A stretch of DNA of 64,000 bases from Otatea glauca (Eukaryota; Streptophyta; Magnoliopsida; Poales; Poaceae): the NCBI GenBank assembly GCA_036346275.1, contig CM070717.1:7499178-7563177 (forward strand). Reading direction: 5' to 3'. The notes under the pieces are model-generated. The model was not told the origin of the DNA. It did no database searches and worked only from the letters and a program-made list of their open reading frames with translations. Positions 37,901 to 47,651 of this stretch are shown here, one piece after another (position 1 is the stretch's first letter; every line of letters begins with the position of its first letter). The position numbers and the translations under genes are program-made.

Positions 37901-38038
37901 ACTTTTCATACTAAACACAAATCCAAGAAAATCCAATAAAACCAATAACATCAAGAAAATTCAGAAATAAATATATTTGAATCCAAAATATTCATTTCCA
38001 TTTTATTATATACTGTTCTTCATTTTCGGGCTATTACA
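34930..38038 (-). repeat. 5' LTR of element 3, truncated
   Basis: Matches 27795-30800 of the other LTR; its sense 3' part, the primer binding site and the gag start are missing. The junction with gag lies in a short shared GATAAG-like stretch near 34925, compatible with an end-joining deletion. TATA box at 36825-36837. Confidence 0.9.
35062..35149. other. 88-base insertion inside the truncated LTR
   Basis: Compared with 27915-27925 and about 1690, extra sequence from CAAAAGAACCACTTTATTTA to CTCATCTAAAG sits between AACATGGTTT and TTTTACAG. Its start resembles the pre-gag leader of element 1 near 19157 (CCACTTTATTGAT). It may be filler DNA copied during repair. No TSD is seen. Confidence 0.5.
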
Positions 38039-39485
38039 TTGTTACACTTTATCTAAGGCTGAGAGAACTAAACAGTGCCAGTGCTTGCATGGTGTGAAAG
38101 TTCCGTCTGGTTACTCCTCTAACATGAAGAGACTTGTTTCGATGCAAGATTTGAGTTTAACTAGCATGAAGTCCCATGATTTCCATGTGCTTATGACACA
38201 GATGCTCCCTGTGGCAATTAGAAGTATTTTAACAAGCAAGGTCCAGGACGCAATCACAAGGTTGTGTTATTTCTTTATCACAATTGCTCAGAAGGTCATC
38301 GATCCCAAAGGACTAAATGATCTGCAGGCCGAGGTGGTCATAACTCTGTGTAATCTTGAGATGTATTTCTCTCTATCGTTTTTAGATATCATGGTCCATC
38401 TCATTGTTCACCTTGTGACAGAGATAAAGATGTGCGGGCCTGTGTTCCTACGTAGCATGTACCTGTTCGAGAGGCACATGGGAATTCTTGAGTCCTACGT
38501 ACGGAATCTATCTTGACCGGAGGGTACCATTATCGAAGGTTATGCAACCGAAGAGGTCATCGAATTCTACGTGGATTACATGGCTCAGGTCGAACCGATA
38601 GGTGTGCCTCGATCCCACCATGAGGGGAGGATACAGGGCATCGGGACCATTAGAAGGAAAGCAATCATGCCTGATCTAATTGCGTGTGCTAAAGCCTATT
38701 TCATAGTTTTGCAACACATGGTTGTTGTGGTCCCGTATATCGACGAGCACAAGAACTGGCTACGGCAAGAGAATCCATCGCGGCAGAAGTACTCGATCAT
38801 CAGACAACATAACCTTCAGTTCAATAGATGATTTAAGGAGCGACAACCCATCACTGGAAGGTTATCAGAAGATAAGCTGACATGGTTGGCAAAAGGGCCA
38901 GCATTTATGGTTGTAACATGGAAAGGATACGACTTAAATAAGTACACATTTTACACGAGAGATCAGGACATGAAGAGTACAAACTAGGACAGCGGTGTTC
39001 GCATTGATGAGCTGAATACTGCTGGATCGACGAGGAGCTCGTACTATGGGTTCATTGAGGAAATTTGGGAGCTTGACTACGTACTATTCAAGATCCCCTT
39101 ATTTCGGTGCCGTTGGGTTAACCTGCAGCACGTGAAGGTTGACAAGTATGACGTCACAACTGTAGACCTCGAACGTGTCGGATACCAAGACGAACCATTT
39201 GTTCTCGCTAACCAAGTTGTTCAAGTTTTCTTCGTAACCAACCTGTCCAACAAGAAGCGCCACGTTGTTCTTCAGGGAAAAAGGAGGATTGTCGGAGTCG
39301 AGAATGTGGTAGATGATGAAGAATACAATCAGGTTGATGAGCTGCCTCCTATTGGTACCGCGTCACAATCCAGGAAGACCAACCTAAGGAAGCTAGCTAC
39401 ACATGTGTTGATCATCGTGAAGGGCAAATTTTTGTACAAAAGAATAAGCAAGTGGAATTGTCATGAGGTCGTCATGTTTATTTGA
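38039..39485 (+). pseudogene. tnp2-type transposase, part 2 (CACTA A)
   Basis: The gene resumes after element 3 with YTLSKAERTKQCQCLHGVKV and, to 38516, an open frame through MKRLVSMQDLSL, ITRLCYFFITIAQKVIDPKG and MYFSLSFLDIMVHLIVHLVT (DUF4218-type). A stop follows YVRNLS. A second run, 38571-38831, gives YMAQVEPIGVP. A third, 38900-39485, is the DUF4216-type C-terminal domain with YYGFIEEIWELDYVLFKIPL and DEPFVLANQVVQVFF. Part 1 is at 24242-26094. Confidence 0.88.
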
Positions 39486-39760
39486 AGTGTTCCTGTATTA
39501 TAATTAATGATATGTATTAATTAATGAGATGTGCATTAAATACAATTAGTGAGATGTATTGAAAAAAATTAAAGAGATGTATTTATTATAATTAATGAGA
39601 CATATGTATTATAATTAATGAGATATCTGTATTATAATTAATTATAAAACATGACATATATGTTTGTATTATAACACTAATTCATTAATGTATGTATTAT
39701 AAATAATGACACAAACTTAAATAAATGTACAGATGACACAAACTTAAATATATATTGATG
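39486..39760. repeat. AT-rich tandem repeat after tnp2 (CACTA A)
   Basis: Irregular units of about 20-30 bases built on ATTATAATTAATGAGAT recur several times between 39495 and 39710. This is the 3' flank of tnp2. No gene. Confidence 0.65.
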
Positions 39761-39764
39761 GCAA

Positions 39765-39860
39765 AAAAATGGCTCATCCCAAACGGTTCTGGGCTTGAAC
39801 CGTTTGCGATGACTTTATTCCAGATGGTTCAAGCCTAGAACCATCTCGAATGGGTGAACC
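39765..39860. repeat. degenerate GGTT/AACC hairpin repeats (CACTA A)
   Basis: Units such as CCCAAACGGTTCTGGGCTTG with ACCGTTTGCGATG, and CAGATGGTTCAAGCCTAG with ACCATCTCGAATG, form imperfect inverted repeats of the type in the CACTA subterminal regions. They lie between the two genes, at the same relative place as the array at 58158-58332 of CACTA B. Confidence 0.7.
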
Positions 39861-40722
39861 CCCTTACTGAGTGAAGCACATTGCCGCGCTAAGCCCCTTG
39901 CCGCGCCCTAGCCCCCACGCTTGCCATTCACTAAGTCCCGTGGCCTTCCCAGATGACACCCTCCCCACGCCCCCCTTGGCGGCGCCGTCCCCGCTTGGTG
40001 GCGATTCCCGGCCGCGCCCTTCCCCCTCGGTGGTGTCTCCCCTCGGCTGCACCCTCACCCTCGGTGGTGCCCTCCTCCCTCCCCTGTGCCCTCCCACCTT
40101 GGCTTGGAGGTATGTATGCCCTCCACCGTCGGCTCGATGATGATAATGGGTGAAGTAATGATCATAACAGTTAATTTTGCGAGTTTGGCCTTGAACCGGT
40201 AAACTTGCATGCTAATAAGTTTTGATTCATATTTAATATAATCAACACTAATTCAAAATTTGAATGTAGACATTGATTCTCAATGAAAGTTGAAAGTATA
40301 TATTAGCCTTTGGCCTTGCATGTTAGTCATCAGATTGGAGGTGGCACTAATTCATATATTGCTTTCATGCTACATAGTTTGGCTAAGATTTCAATTCTTT
40401 AATATGCATGATAAGGTGGTAAGGGTTCGAGGCCATATTTGCTTAATTGATTCTTTAGCCCATTTGTGATTGAGACTGAAGATTCAAAATCTTCAAACAT
40501 GCCCGATTTCTGAGAGCACCACAAACAAATTTACATCTTTCTCTTATTATCGCACTTTGTTGAAAAATATTGATTGGTCTTGTAAGCAATATTGATTCTC
40601 TTAACCTTGTATGTACAAAAGAACTCTTAACTTACCTCTCCTAAATTTTCTTCTCTTAACTTATAGCTTCTCTTAAATTTTCTTCTCTTAACTTATCTAC
40701 TCTTAACCTTGCATCATACAAG
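39861..40722. other. C-rich leader and intron-like sequence before second gene (CACTA A)
   Basis: 39870-40140 is C-rich and open in several frames by composition alone; a similar C-rich block with GTCGACGCCGCC units is at 58440-58570 of CACTA B. From 40145 to 40722 the DNA is AT-rich, shares short blocks (such as CTTATTATCGCA) with 59210-59230, and has no coding signal. Confidence 0.5.
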
Positions 40723-40909
40723 ATGGCGTCCCCTCAATCCTTACCACCAAATGGATCTGATGAGGCGCCCAACATAGGAGGAAACATGCGCGGTCAGAGA
40801 GGGCTTAGTAAAAAGCCTCAGAGCTGATACACCATCACGGTGGTCGATTCGCACGATGGGGCCCCTACCACGCCTCCAAAGGCTGCGGCAACTTTCCACA
40901 CCATGTGCA
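40723..40909 (+). pseudogene. second CACTA gene, first exon (CACTA A)
   Basis: The ATG at 40723 gives MASPQSLPPNGSDEAPN and, after a stop, YTITVVDSHDGAPTTPPKAA, matching 59476-59650 of CACTA B (YTITTVNRKDGAPTKPKKAA). It is cut by the copia solo LTR after the ACCATGTG of the next codons and resumes at 63716. Confidence 0.8.
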
Positions 40910-41743
40910 TTCTGGGGAACGGGTAGGCTACTCTAGCGAAAAATCAAAAATTTCTACCGCGTATCCAAGGAACCACTGCAAGTTATAGATCACAGAATTA
41001 CCACTTGACTCGTAGACCCGTAGTGGAAGTAGAGTCGATGTAGCATGGTGGTGCAGATGTAGTCGTACTAGCCTCGCGCCTCCCCAACAGCTCCTTGTGA
41101 CTGTCGCAGGTTGCGGATCGTCCTAGCGTTGAAGCTTCGCAGCAACGCCTCCAAGGTATTCACACGTACGGGGCAGGAACACCACGCGCCGAAGTGCTAG
41201 CGTTGGCTACGCAGTTTTGGGCGGAGGAGGGGTGGCAGCTAGGGTTTCAGGAATTCCAAATTCCTATTGTGGCTCTTCGTGTATCTTACTTCGCCCATCG
41301 TAAAGCCACCACCTCCTCCCTTTATATAGACGTGCCATAATAGGTTTCAACCCTTGAAACCCATTAAGAACTCTAAGCCCAATACAACTCGGATCCCTAT
41401 CCGAATTGGTTACAGCCCCTTAAGCGTGCGACCCTATAGGTTCACGTTCACTCGGACTTGGCTAGAGTACCCTTATCGATCGTTGAGTACTCCTATTCAA
41501 CCATCGGGTATACCTACTCGACCATCGAGTACTCGACCAATAGTTGATAGTGGCCCCTAGCAGGACTTATCGACTCCCAAGTACATGTAAAGATCGGATG
41601 AACCTCAACAATGTCCTATATGCATTTCCTTTTGCCTCACGATATCGGTCAAACCCAAGGTGAGTTGTTGTCATCCTTATTTGGATGGCTCGACCACTCT
41701 TTCTCGATGCCGTGTCTTGGATTCCTTGAATACATCGAGTTAA

Positions 41744-42110
41744 CACTACTACAGAAAGGTTTATATTAGATGCCTCATCACAGACGGTTCCTCAAAACCG
41801 TTTGTGATGATGAACATCACTGACGGTTCTATATTGCAACTATCAGTGACATCATCACAGACGGTACTCTTAAAAAACTGCCAGTGGTATACATCAAAAT
41901 CACAAACGGTTTTAGTTAAAAACCGTTATTGATAATATCTCAAACGGTTTTATAAAAAAACCGTCTGTGATATCAGGTATTATCATAGACGGTTTTATTA
42001 TAAAACCGTCGGTGATATATCACAGACAGTTTTATAATAAAACCGTTTGGGATACTATATTTATCATTGACGGTTTTTAATAAATCTGTCTATGATATCT
42101 GTCAGCGATA
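41744..42110. repeat. left terminal inverted repeat and subterminal repeats (CACTA B)
   Basis: After the TIR come about ten variants of ATCACAGACGGTTTTA paired with TAAAACCGTCTGTGATA, forming short hairpins. Such subterminal motifs bind the transposase in En/Spm elements; binding here is inferred. Confidence 0.9.
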
Positions 42111-42232
42111 TATAATACAGAGACCTGAGCCACTTGGTGCATTTTAGGGTTTCGGGATCTATTTTTCATTTGGCTATGGCTGTGCGGCTGTGAGGCGATT
42201 TGGTAAAAGAAGACTATTGATTTTGAAGGGTG

Positions 42233-42890
42233 ATTGAGGATCCATTTGGTTTTGGTGATCTAAGGTTAGTAATGGTGTCTAATTGTAGTATATTCAAGAT
42301 CTAGCTTGGTAAGGAGAGAATTTGATGATTTTTAGATCTAGCTTGTAGATCCATATGTTCTTTTTTATATAAGGGTAGTAGTGGGTTTTAATTGCATTAT
42401 ATTCATGATCTAGCTTGGTAAGGAGAGAATTTGAAGAGATTGTATATAGATCTAGCTTGTAGATCCATGTACTGTTCTTTTCTATATTTAAGGTTAGTAA
42501 TTTCTTAGGTTATAATTAATTGCTTTATATTCAAGATATTACTTAGAAGAGAAATTTGAAGATTATTTAGATCTAGCTTGTAGATCCATGTGTGATCTTG
42601 TTGATCTAAGGTTTAGTAATGGGTAATTACATTATATTCAAGATCTAGCTTGGTAAGGAGTGAATTTGAAGACTGTTTAGATCTAGCTTGTAGTTCCATG
42701 TATGTGCAAGTTCTTTGTGATTAAAGGTTAGTAATTGATTAAATCTAATTACATTATTATATATAAGATTTTGGTAGCTAGTTTGGTGAGGAGAGAATTA
42801 ATTTAAAGATTGTGTTTAGATATCAAGCTTGTAGATTCATTTGTTTGTTTTGTTCGAAGGTAGTAATTAGTTATAATTTAGCAATGTATG
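42233..42890. repeat. minisatellite in tnp2 leader (CACTA B)
   Basis: The block TAGATCTAGCTTGTAGATCC recurs at 42333, 42447, 42568, 42678 and, altered, 42817, spacing 110-139 bases. Each unit also holds GGTTAGTAAT, ATTGCATTATATTCAAGA and TTGGTAAGGAGAGAATTTGA. One diverged unit remains in CACTA A at 23963-24080. The block precedes the tnp2 start at 42949; no coding role. Confidence 0.85.
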
Positions 42891-42948
42891 CATATGGACA
42901 GCTAGTGTACTTTAATATTTAACACTAAATGCTATGTGCTTAGCGTAG

Positions 42949-45082
42949 ATGGACCGAAGCTGGATGTACACTGAGAACCGTGTGAGTGCCGAGTACATTA
43001 ATGGCGTCTCCGCTTTTAGAAGAGCTGCAGAGGAGGATATGTTTAATAAGGGGGTGCAGTTTATGTCTTGTCCGTGCATTGACCATGAGAATCTGAAGAT
43101 GTTTCGATACTTTGCGCAGATTGAAGCACACTTGATTATGAGGGGTTTCAAAAGGGGGTATACATGTTGGACCAGTCACGGTGAAGAGCAGGATATACAG
43201 GAAGCAGGTAGTATTAACATCGTCGATGAAGTCAATGATATGTCGGATGATCATATCGATTTGTGGTTTCGATGAGGATAGGTTGCAGGAAGATAATCTG
43301 AATCAGATGTTGCGCGATGCAGAATGGAACTGTGATGACAGAGAATATGGCAAATTCCGAGTCTTGATGGAGGACTCAGAGAAACCTTTGTTCTCAGTCT
43401 GCAAGTTGAAATACACAAGGTTGTCATCCGTGCTTGAACTGATGAAATTGGAAGCAAGAAACGATTGGTCCGACAAGAGTTTCACAACGCTGTTACGTCT
43501 ATTGGTGGACATGCTTCCCGAGGGAAACGAGTTGCCAACAACCACCTACAAAGCTAAGAAGGTTCTTTGTCCCTTGGGAATGGAAGAAGAAAGAATACAT
43601 GCATGTCCGAACGACTGTATCCTGTACCGCCAAGAGTACACAAACTTGCACATATGTCCTGTGTGCAACGCATCCAGGTAGAAGCGTAAGAGTCATTTAG
43701 ATGATGACAGCGAGGGCATCAAGGTGATGAAAGGACCTCCTGCTAAGGAGGCATGGTATCTGCCTGTAATTCCTTGTTTAAAGTGTTTCTTTGCAAACCC
43801 AAATGAGGCAAAACTGTTGCGTCAGCACTCGGAGGAGCGTAAGAACGATTGAATGCTAAGTCACCCTACTGATTCCATCCAGTGGAGAAACATCGATAGG
43901 AGATTTCAAGAATTTGGTGCAAATCCGAGGAATATAAGGTTTGGATTGAGTACAGATAGAATTAATCCTTTCGGTAACATGAGCAGCCATCATAACACTT
44001 GGCCAGTGAATCTCTGTATCTACAACCTTCCTCCTTGGTTGTCTATGAAGCGTAAGTACATTTTGTTGTCTGTACTTATCCAAGGACCGAAACAACTTGG
44101 GAACGATATTGATGAGTACAAAGCACCATTGGTGGAAGATCTGAAAACACTATGGGTTCCTAGGGTACAAGTATGGGATGTGTACAAACAAGAGAACTTC
44201 CTTTGCACTGCCTTTTGTTCTGCACCATAAATGATTACCCTGCCCTTGTTAACCTATCAGGCTAGAGTACAAAAGGAACCAAAGCCTACACTCACTTCTT
44301 AGACAATACCGAGAGTGTGTGGCTGAATCACTCGCACAAAACCGTTTACATGCATCACCGTAGGTTCCTTCGGAGGAATCACCCATACTGCAAGATGAAA
44401 AAATAATTCGATGGAACGAACGAAGACAGTTCAGCTCCAAAGCCTATAAGTGGGATAGATGTTCATGATATGGTTAAGAACTTGGATGTTGCGTTTGGAA
44501 AGGGACGTAAATCGAGGTACCGTGAGAAGAGCACGTGGAAGAAGAGATTAATATTTTGGGACCTACCTTATTGGGAGCACCTAGAAGTTCGGCACTACAT
44601 CGACGTGATGCACATAGAGAAGAATATCTGTGATAGCTTTATTGGTCTCTTATTGAATATTAAAGGCAAAACAAAGGACAGTGATGCACATCTTGACTTG
44701 GTCGATATGGGCATAAGACCTGAGTTAGCACCGAAAGAGACCGATACAAGTTGAACATACTACGAACCTACTTGTTACACTTTGTCTAAGGCCAAGAGAA
44801 CTGAACTGTGCCAGTGCTTACATGGTGTGAAAGTTCCGTACGGTTACTCCTCTAACATGAAGAGACTTGTTTCGATGCAAGATTTGAAATTAATTGGCAT
44901 AAAGTCTCATGATTGTCAAGTGTTGATGACACAAATGCTCTCTGTGGCAATTAGAAGTATTTTGCCGGTCAAGGTCTAGGAGAAAATCACGATACTGTGA
45001 TATTTCTTTAACATAATTGCTCAGAAAGTCATCGATCTCGAAGCACTAGATGCACTGCAGGCTGAGGTGGTGATGACTCTAT
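42949..45082 (+). pseudogene. tnp2-type transposase, part 1 (CACTA B)
   Basis: The ATG at 42949 opens MDRSWMYTENRVSAEYINGV, the transposase-associated domain, with FAQIEAHLIMRGFKRGYTCW intact where CACTA A has a stop. The frame shifts near 43250, then runs to TAG at 43679 and TGA near 43851. The tnp2 core follows in pieces: HNTWPVNLCIYNLPPW (about 44000), WDLPYWEHLEVRHYIDVMHI with EKNICDSFIGLLL (44550-44660) and HGVKVPYGYSSNMKRL (about 44830). Several indels and stops make it non-functional. Element 4 is inserted after ACTCTAT at 45082; part 2 is at 56826. Confidence 0.9.
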
Positions 45083-45606
45083 TGTCGACTTTTGTAGTCG
45101 GCAATAAAATTATGGGGCAGGCGCTAGATCTCAAACTCGAAGGTCACACAAGACAGGGATTTTAGACATGTTCAGGCCCTCGACGGTGGAGGTAATACCC
45201 TAATCCTATGTGCTAGGATTATGTGGATCTCTTGGATCTAGGGTTGCTCAAAGCACAATATGCTCTGGGCGATATGAGGTGTACTATGCTCTATGGCTCG
45301 ATACTTGTTATTGCCCGCCCTCTCCCTTATATACTGGGGTGGTGCAGCTTACAGAGTCCTGATCGGTCTGGAGATTCCGATCGGTTACTAGATAGAGTTT
45401 ACATCTTTATCTATCCTATAAACAACTCGGAATACAACTGTATCTTTTATATCCAAATACATATTCAACTGTCCAAAGGCATGCACCCTTCCGCATGGCA
45501 ACTTGGCTTGTCGCGGGGCACAGCTTTGGACCTCCTTTCTGGGCCTTTCTTTTCTTCTGGTGACGCTGGGCTGGACATAGAGATACCTGGTTCTATATAC
45601 TCCACA
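45083..45606 (-). repeat. 3' LTR of element 4
   Basis: Starts (plus coordinates) TGTCGACTTTTGTAG and ends ATACTCCACA. It matches 56293-56820 closely but lacks an 18-base segment present at about 56605-56622. Confidence 0.9.
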
Positions 45607-45620
45607 GTAGCCCCCGAGTG
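45607..45620 (-). other. polypurine tract of element 4
   Basis: On the minus strand this reads CACTCGGGGGCTAC before the LTR start TGTGGAG. The CTCGGGGGCTAC form is common before 3' LTRs of grass Tat-type elements. Confidence 0.75.
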
Positions 45621-46048
45621 CTTCGTGATCCGATCGCTATGTTTCCAATTAAGTTTCTGCTTGAATCGTCGTCCCGGACTTTCTTGTTTAAGCTTCCGAC
45701 TGGTTCCTTCATTCGAATTGGAGACTTCTTCTTATAGTGAGTGAATTATGGAGGACTCGATATGATCCTTAATTTTTGCTTCACCTAAGTATAATCTTCT
45801 GCCGGGCAGGCTTGTTGCAAGTAGCCTTGTGGACCCGACCCATATTTCAGATGTGGGTTGAATATTTCTTTCCGCCTAAAGTGAAGCCTTAATGTATTTC
45901 CTCTTTAGGAATAACCACCGGACAGTCTTCGAGGTCGCCTTGGTTTTCTGTGTCAACTCGTTTGCTGAAAAACTCCTTGGCTTCTGAAGCTAAATTAACT
46001 CCGAATCTCTTCAGCTTCCTGACGCATTTACTTCATCTTTGCTGTGTT

Positions 46049-46061
46049 GGCTATAAAAGGC
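46049..46061 (+). promoter_or_regulatory. TATA box of antisense mini-gene
   Basis: GGCTATAAAAGGC is a strong plant TATA box on the plus strand, about 70 bases before the ATG at 46122 and opposite to the direction of gag-pol. Confidence 0.6.
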
Positions 46062-46121
46062 AAACCAGCGCTTGTAGAATGTATTCCTTCGCACTTAGTC
46101 CTCATACCTTCTATCTTCGTC

Positions 46122-46337
46122 ATGCCGAAGAGGAAGTACAACGATGACAAGGACAACCTTGAACTTGCGGAGTTGTGGGCGGAATTCGACTGCGTCCTGG
46201 AGGAGCTGGCCGAGGAGAGGGAGGTGGATCGCGACCGCGCCGCCGTCGACGCTTTCCTAGAGATCTTCCCTTCCCTTTACAGGGCTAGGGAAGCTCTTGT
46301 CGAGGCACTCGGCCGGGCGTGCTGCAGGGAGGTGTAG
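46122..46337 (+). CDS. small acidic antisense protein in Tat element, unknown function
   Basis: A 71-residue ORF starting MPKRKYNDDKDNLELAELW, continuing with a Glu/Arg-rich predicted helix (CVLEELAEEREVDRDRAAVD) and a hydrophobic-helical end (FPSLYRAREALVEALGRACC). The basic PKRK at the start could be a nuclear-localisation-like patch. The ORF is flanked by a TATA box (46049-46061) and an AATAAA signal (46390-46395), so it looks like a compact complete transcription unit. It lies in the 3' region of element 4, antisense to pol and upstream of the larger antisense gene. I recognise no domain; a chance ORF remains possible. Confidence 0.5.
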   Translation: MPKRKYNDDKDNLELAELWAEFDCVLEELAEEREVDRDRAAVDAFLEIFPSLYRAREALVEALGRACCREV

Positions 46338-46389
46338 CTCTCCTGTAAATGTAATAGTTTCCTAGGCATAATGCCTAGGGAATTTTTAT

Positions 46390-46395
46390 AATAAA
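46390..46395 (+). terminator. AATAAA polyadenylation signal
   Basis: AATAAA lies 53 bases after the stop codon of the 71-residue ORF. It fits a near-upstream polyadenylation element. Plant signals are loose, so this is only suggestive. Confidence 0.4.
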
Positions 46396-46499
46396 GAAGT
46401 ACCTTTTGCCAATGAAGTTCTTGTTTATCTTTTGATCATGGCTTAGACCCGTACTAGGGCATCTCGAAACTCGCATGGCTCTTGAATCTAATGATGTCC

Positions 46500-47110
46500 G
46501 CGTCCTTCTGCCGTAGGACATAGCTTAGTCTTGACGTGAAGCTCATCACATCTTGCGCGACTCTTGGCTATGCGGCACCCCAATCTGACTGGCGCGAGAT
46601 TCACCTTAGATCTGACTTGGGACACTTTAGGATTCACGCGGTTATCATTCGAGCAATGTTGACGCCCGACTGCTATATGATATTGTGCCGGTCTATCTCG
46701 GGTCATATCGTATTTGCTTGGCTCGTGACCGAGTGATATCCACACTTGACGGTTGCCAGATATTACTTAGGCCCAACTTGGAGCGTATCGAACATACGTG
46801 GCTCTTGGCCGAGTGATACCCATATCCAATTGCTGTAGGATATAGCTTAGACCTAACTTGAGGTGTACCAGATTTTTCTTGGCTCATGGCCGAGTGATAC
46901 ATGTATCCGATTGGTGCAGGACACATCTCTGGTCCAACTTGGGATGTATCAAGGTTCTCCTGGCTCATGGCCGAGTGATACCCATGTCCTTAGGACATGG
47001 CTTAGGCTCGATTTGGAGTGTATCATGCTTACGTGGCCCATGGTCGAGTGATACCCATATCCAACTGGTGTAGGATACAGCTCTGGTCTAACTTGGGACA
47101 TATTAAGGTT
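46500..47110. repeat. about 81-base tandem repeat in 3' region of element 4
   Basis: Units start with GGCTC(A/T)TGGCCGAGTGATA at 46720, 46800, 46881, 46962 and 47035 (spacing 80, 81, 81, 73), with degenerate units further left. Each contains a TATCC...GGTGTAGGATA inverted core and an AACTTGGGATGTATCA part. The block separates the two antisense genes. Confidence 0.88.
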
Positions 47111-47651
47111 TTATCCGAGTGGTATCCGTACTCGTTTATTATGACGCACAACTTTCTGACCCTCATGGGGCATACCATTGGATTCGTGCCCGTTTGGGCT
47201 CGACCCGTGATATATGATTCCGTCATGCGGTAACCACCTAACGACCCATCATGGGGCATATCACGAGAAGTTATATTTTTTATCCAAGTTGAAGGATACC
47301 CACATCCCTCATAGACCGGTAAGTGGTAAAATCTTCACATCGTGGGGGGCGACATGTTTAAACGCGACTTGGTCAAACCGCGATTGTCTCTGTAAGTCAG
47401 AACGTCGGGCCTGCAAATCATTTAATAGGAGTAAGGAAGGGCGAGACGCTTCGCAATCTTTTTCCCGCCGATTCGGTGAAAACCTAATCTTTTCCCGCTT
47501 TTAAAGGCTTGGCCATGCGTCGCCCCACGGTTCATCCTTTCAACGCGCATTCTTGCCCCTTCTGCTTCCTCGTCTTTTTGACTTTTCCGTCGCTAGGGTT
47601 AGCCTCTGTTGTGCTCGCATTTTTGCGCCGCCGTTGATCTCCCCTTTGAAG

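Larger units (their letters stand above)
26095..38038 (-). mobile_element. element 3: Tekay-like gypsy, TSD TTGTT, partly deleted
   Basis: The termini TGTGAGACC (26095) and ATTACA (38038) are flanked by TTGTT at 26090-26094 and 38039-38043. Removing the element restores the tnp2 reading across the site as in CACTA B (44760-44780). It lies on the minus strand. The left LTR is complete (4706 bases), the right one lacks about 1.7 kb of its interior end together with the primer binding site and the first part of gag. Protein pieces resemble those of element 1 but belong to a different family by LTR. Confidence 0.93.

Noticed and set aside
39871..40153. Pro/Ser/Arg-rich open frames in C-rich DNA
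   Set aside because: Low-complexity composition opens several overlapping frames; position corresponds to the leader of the second CACTA gene.
41318..41328. Promoter of a host gene at a TATATAAAGG motif
   Set aside because: It lies in the copia solo LTR, in the sense orientation of that LTR, and no gene follows.
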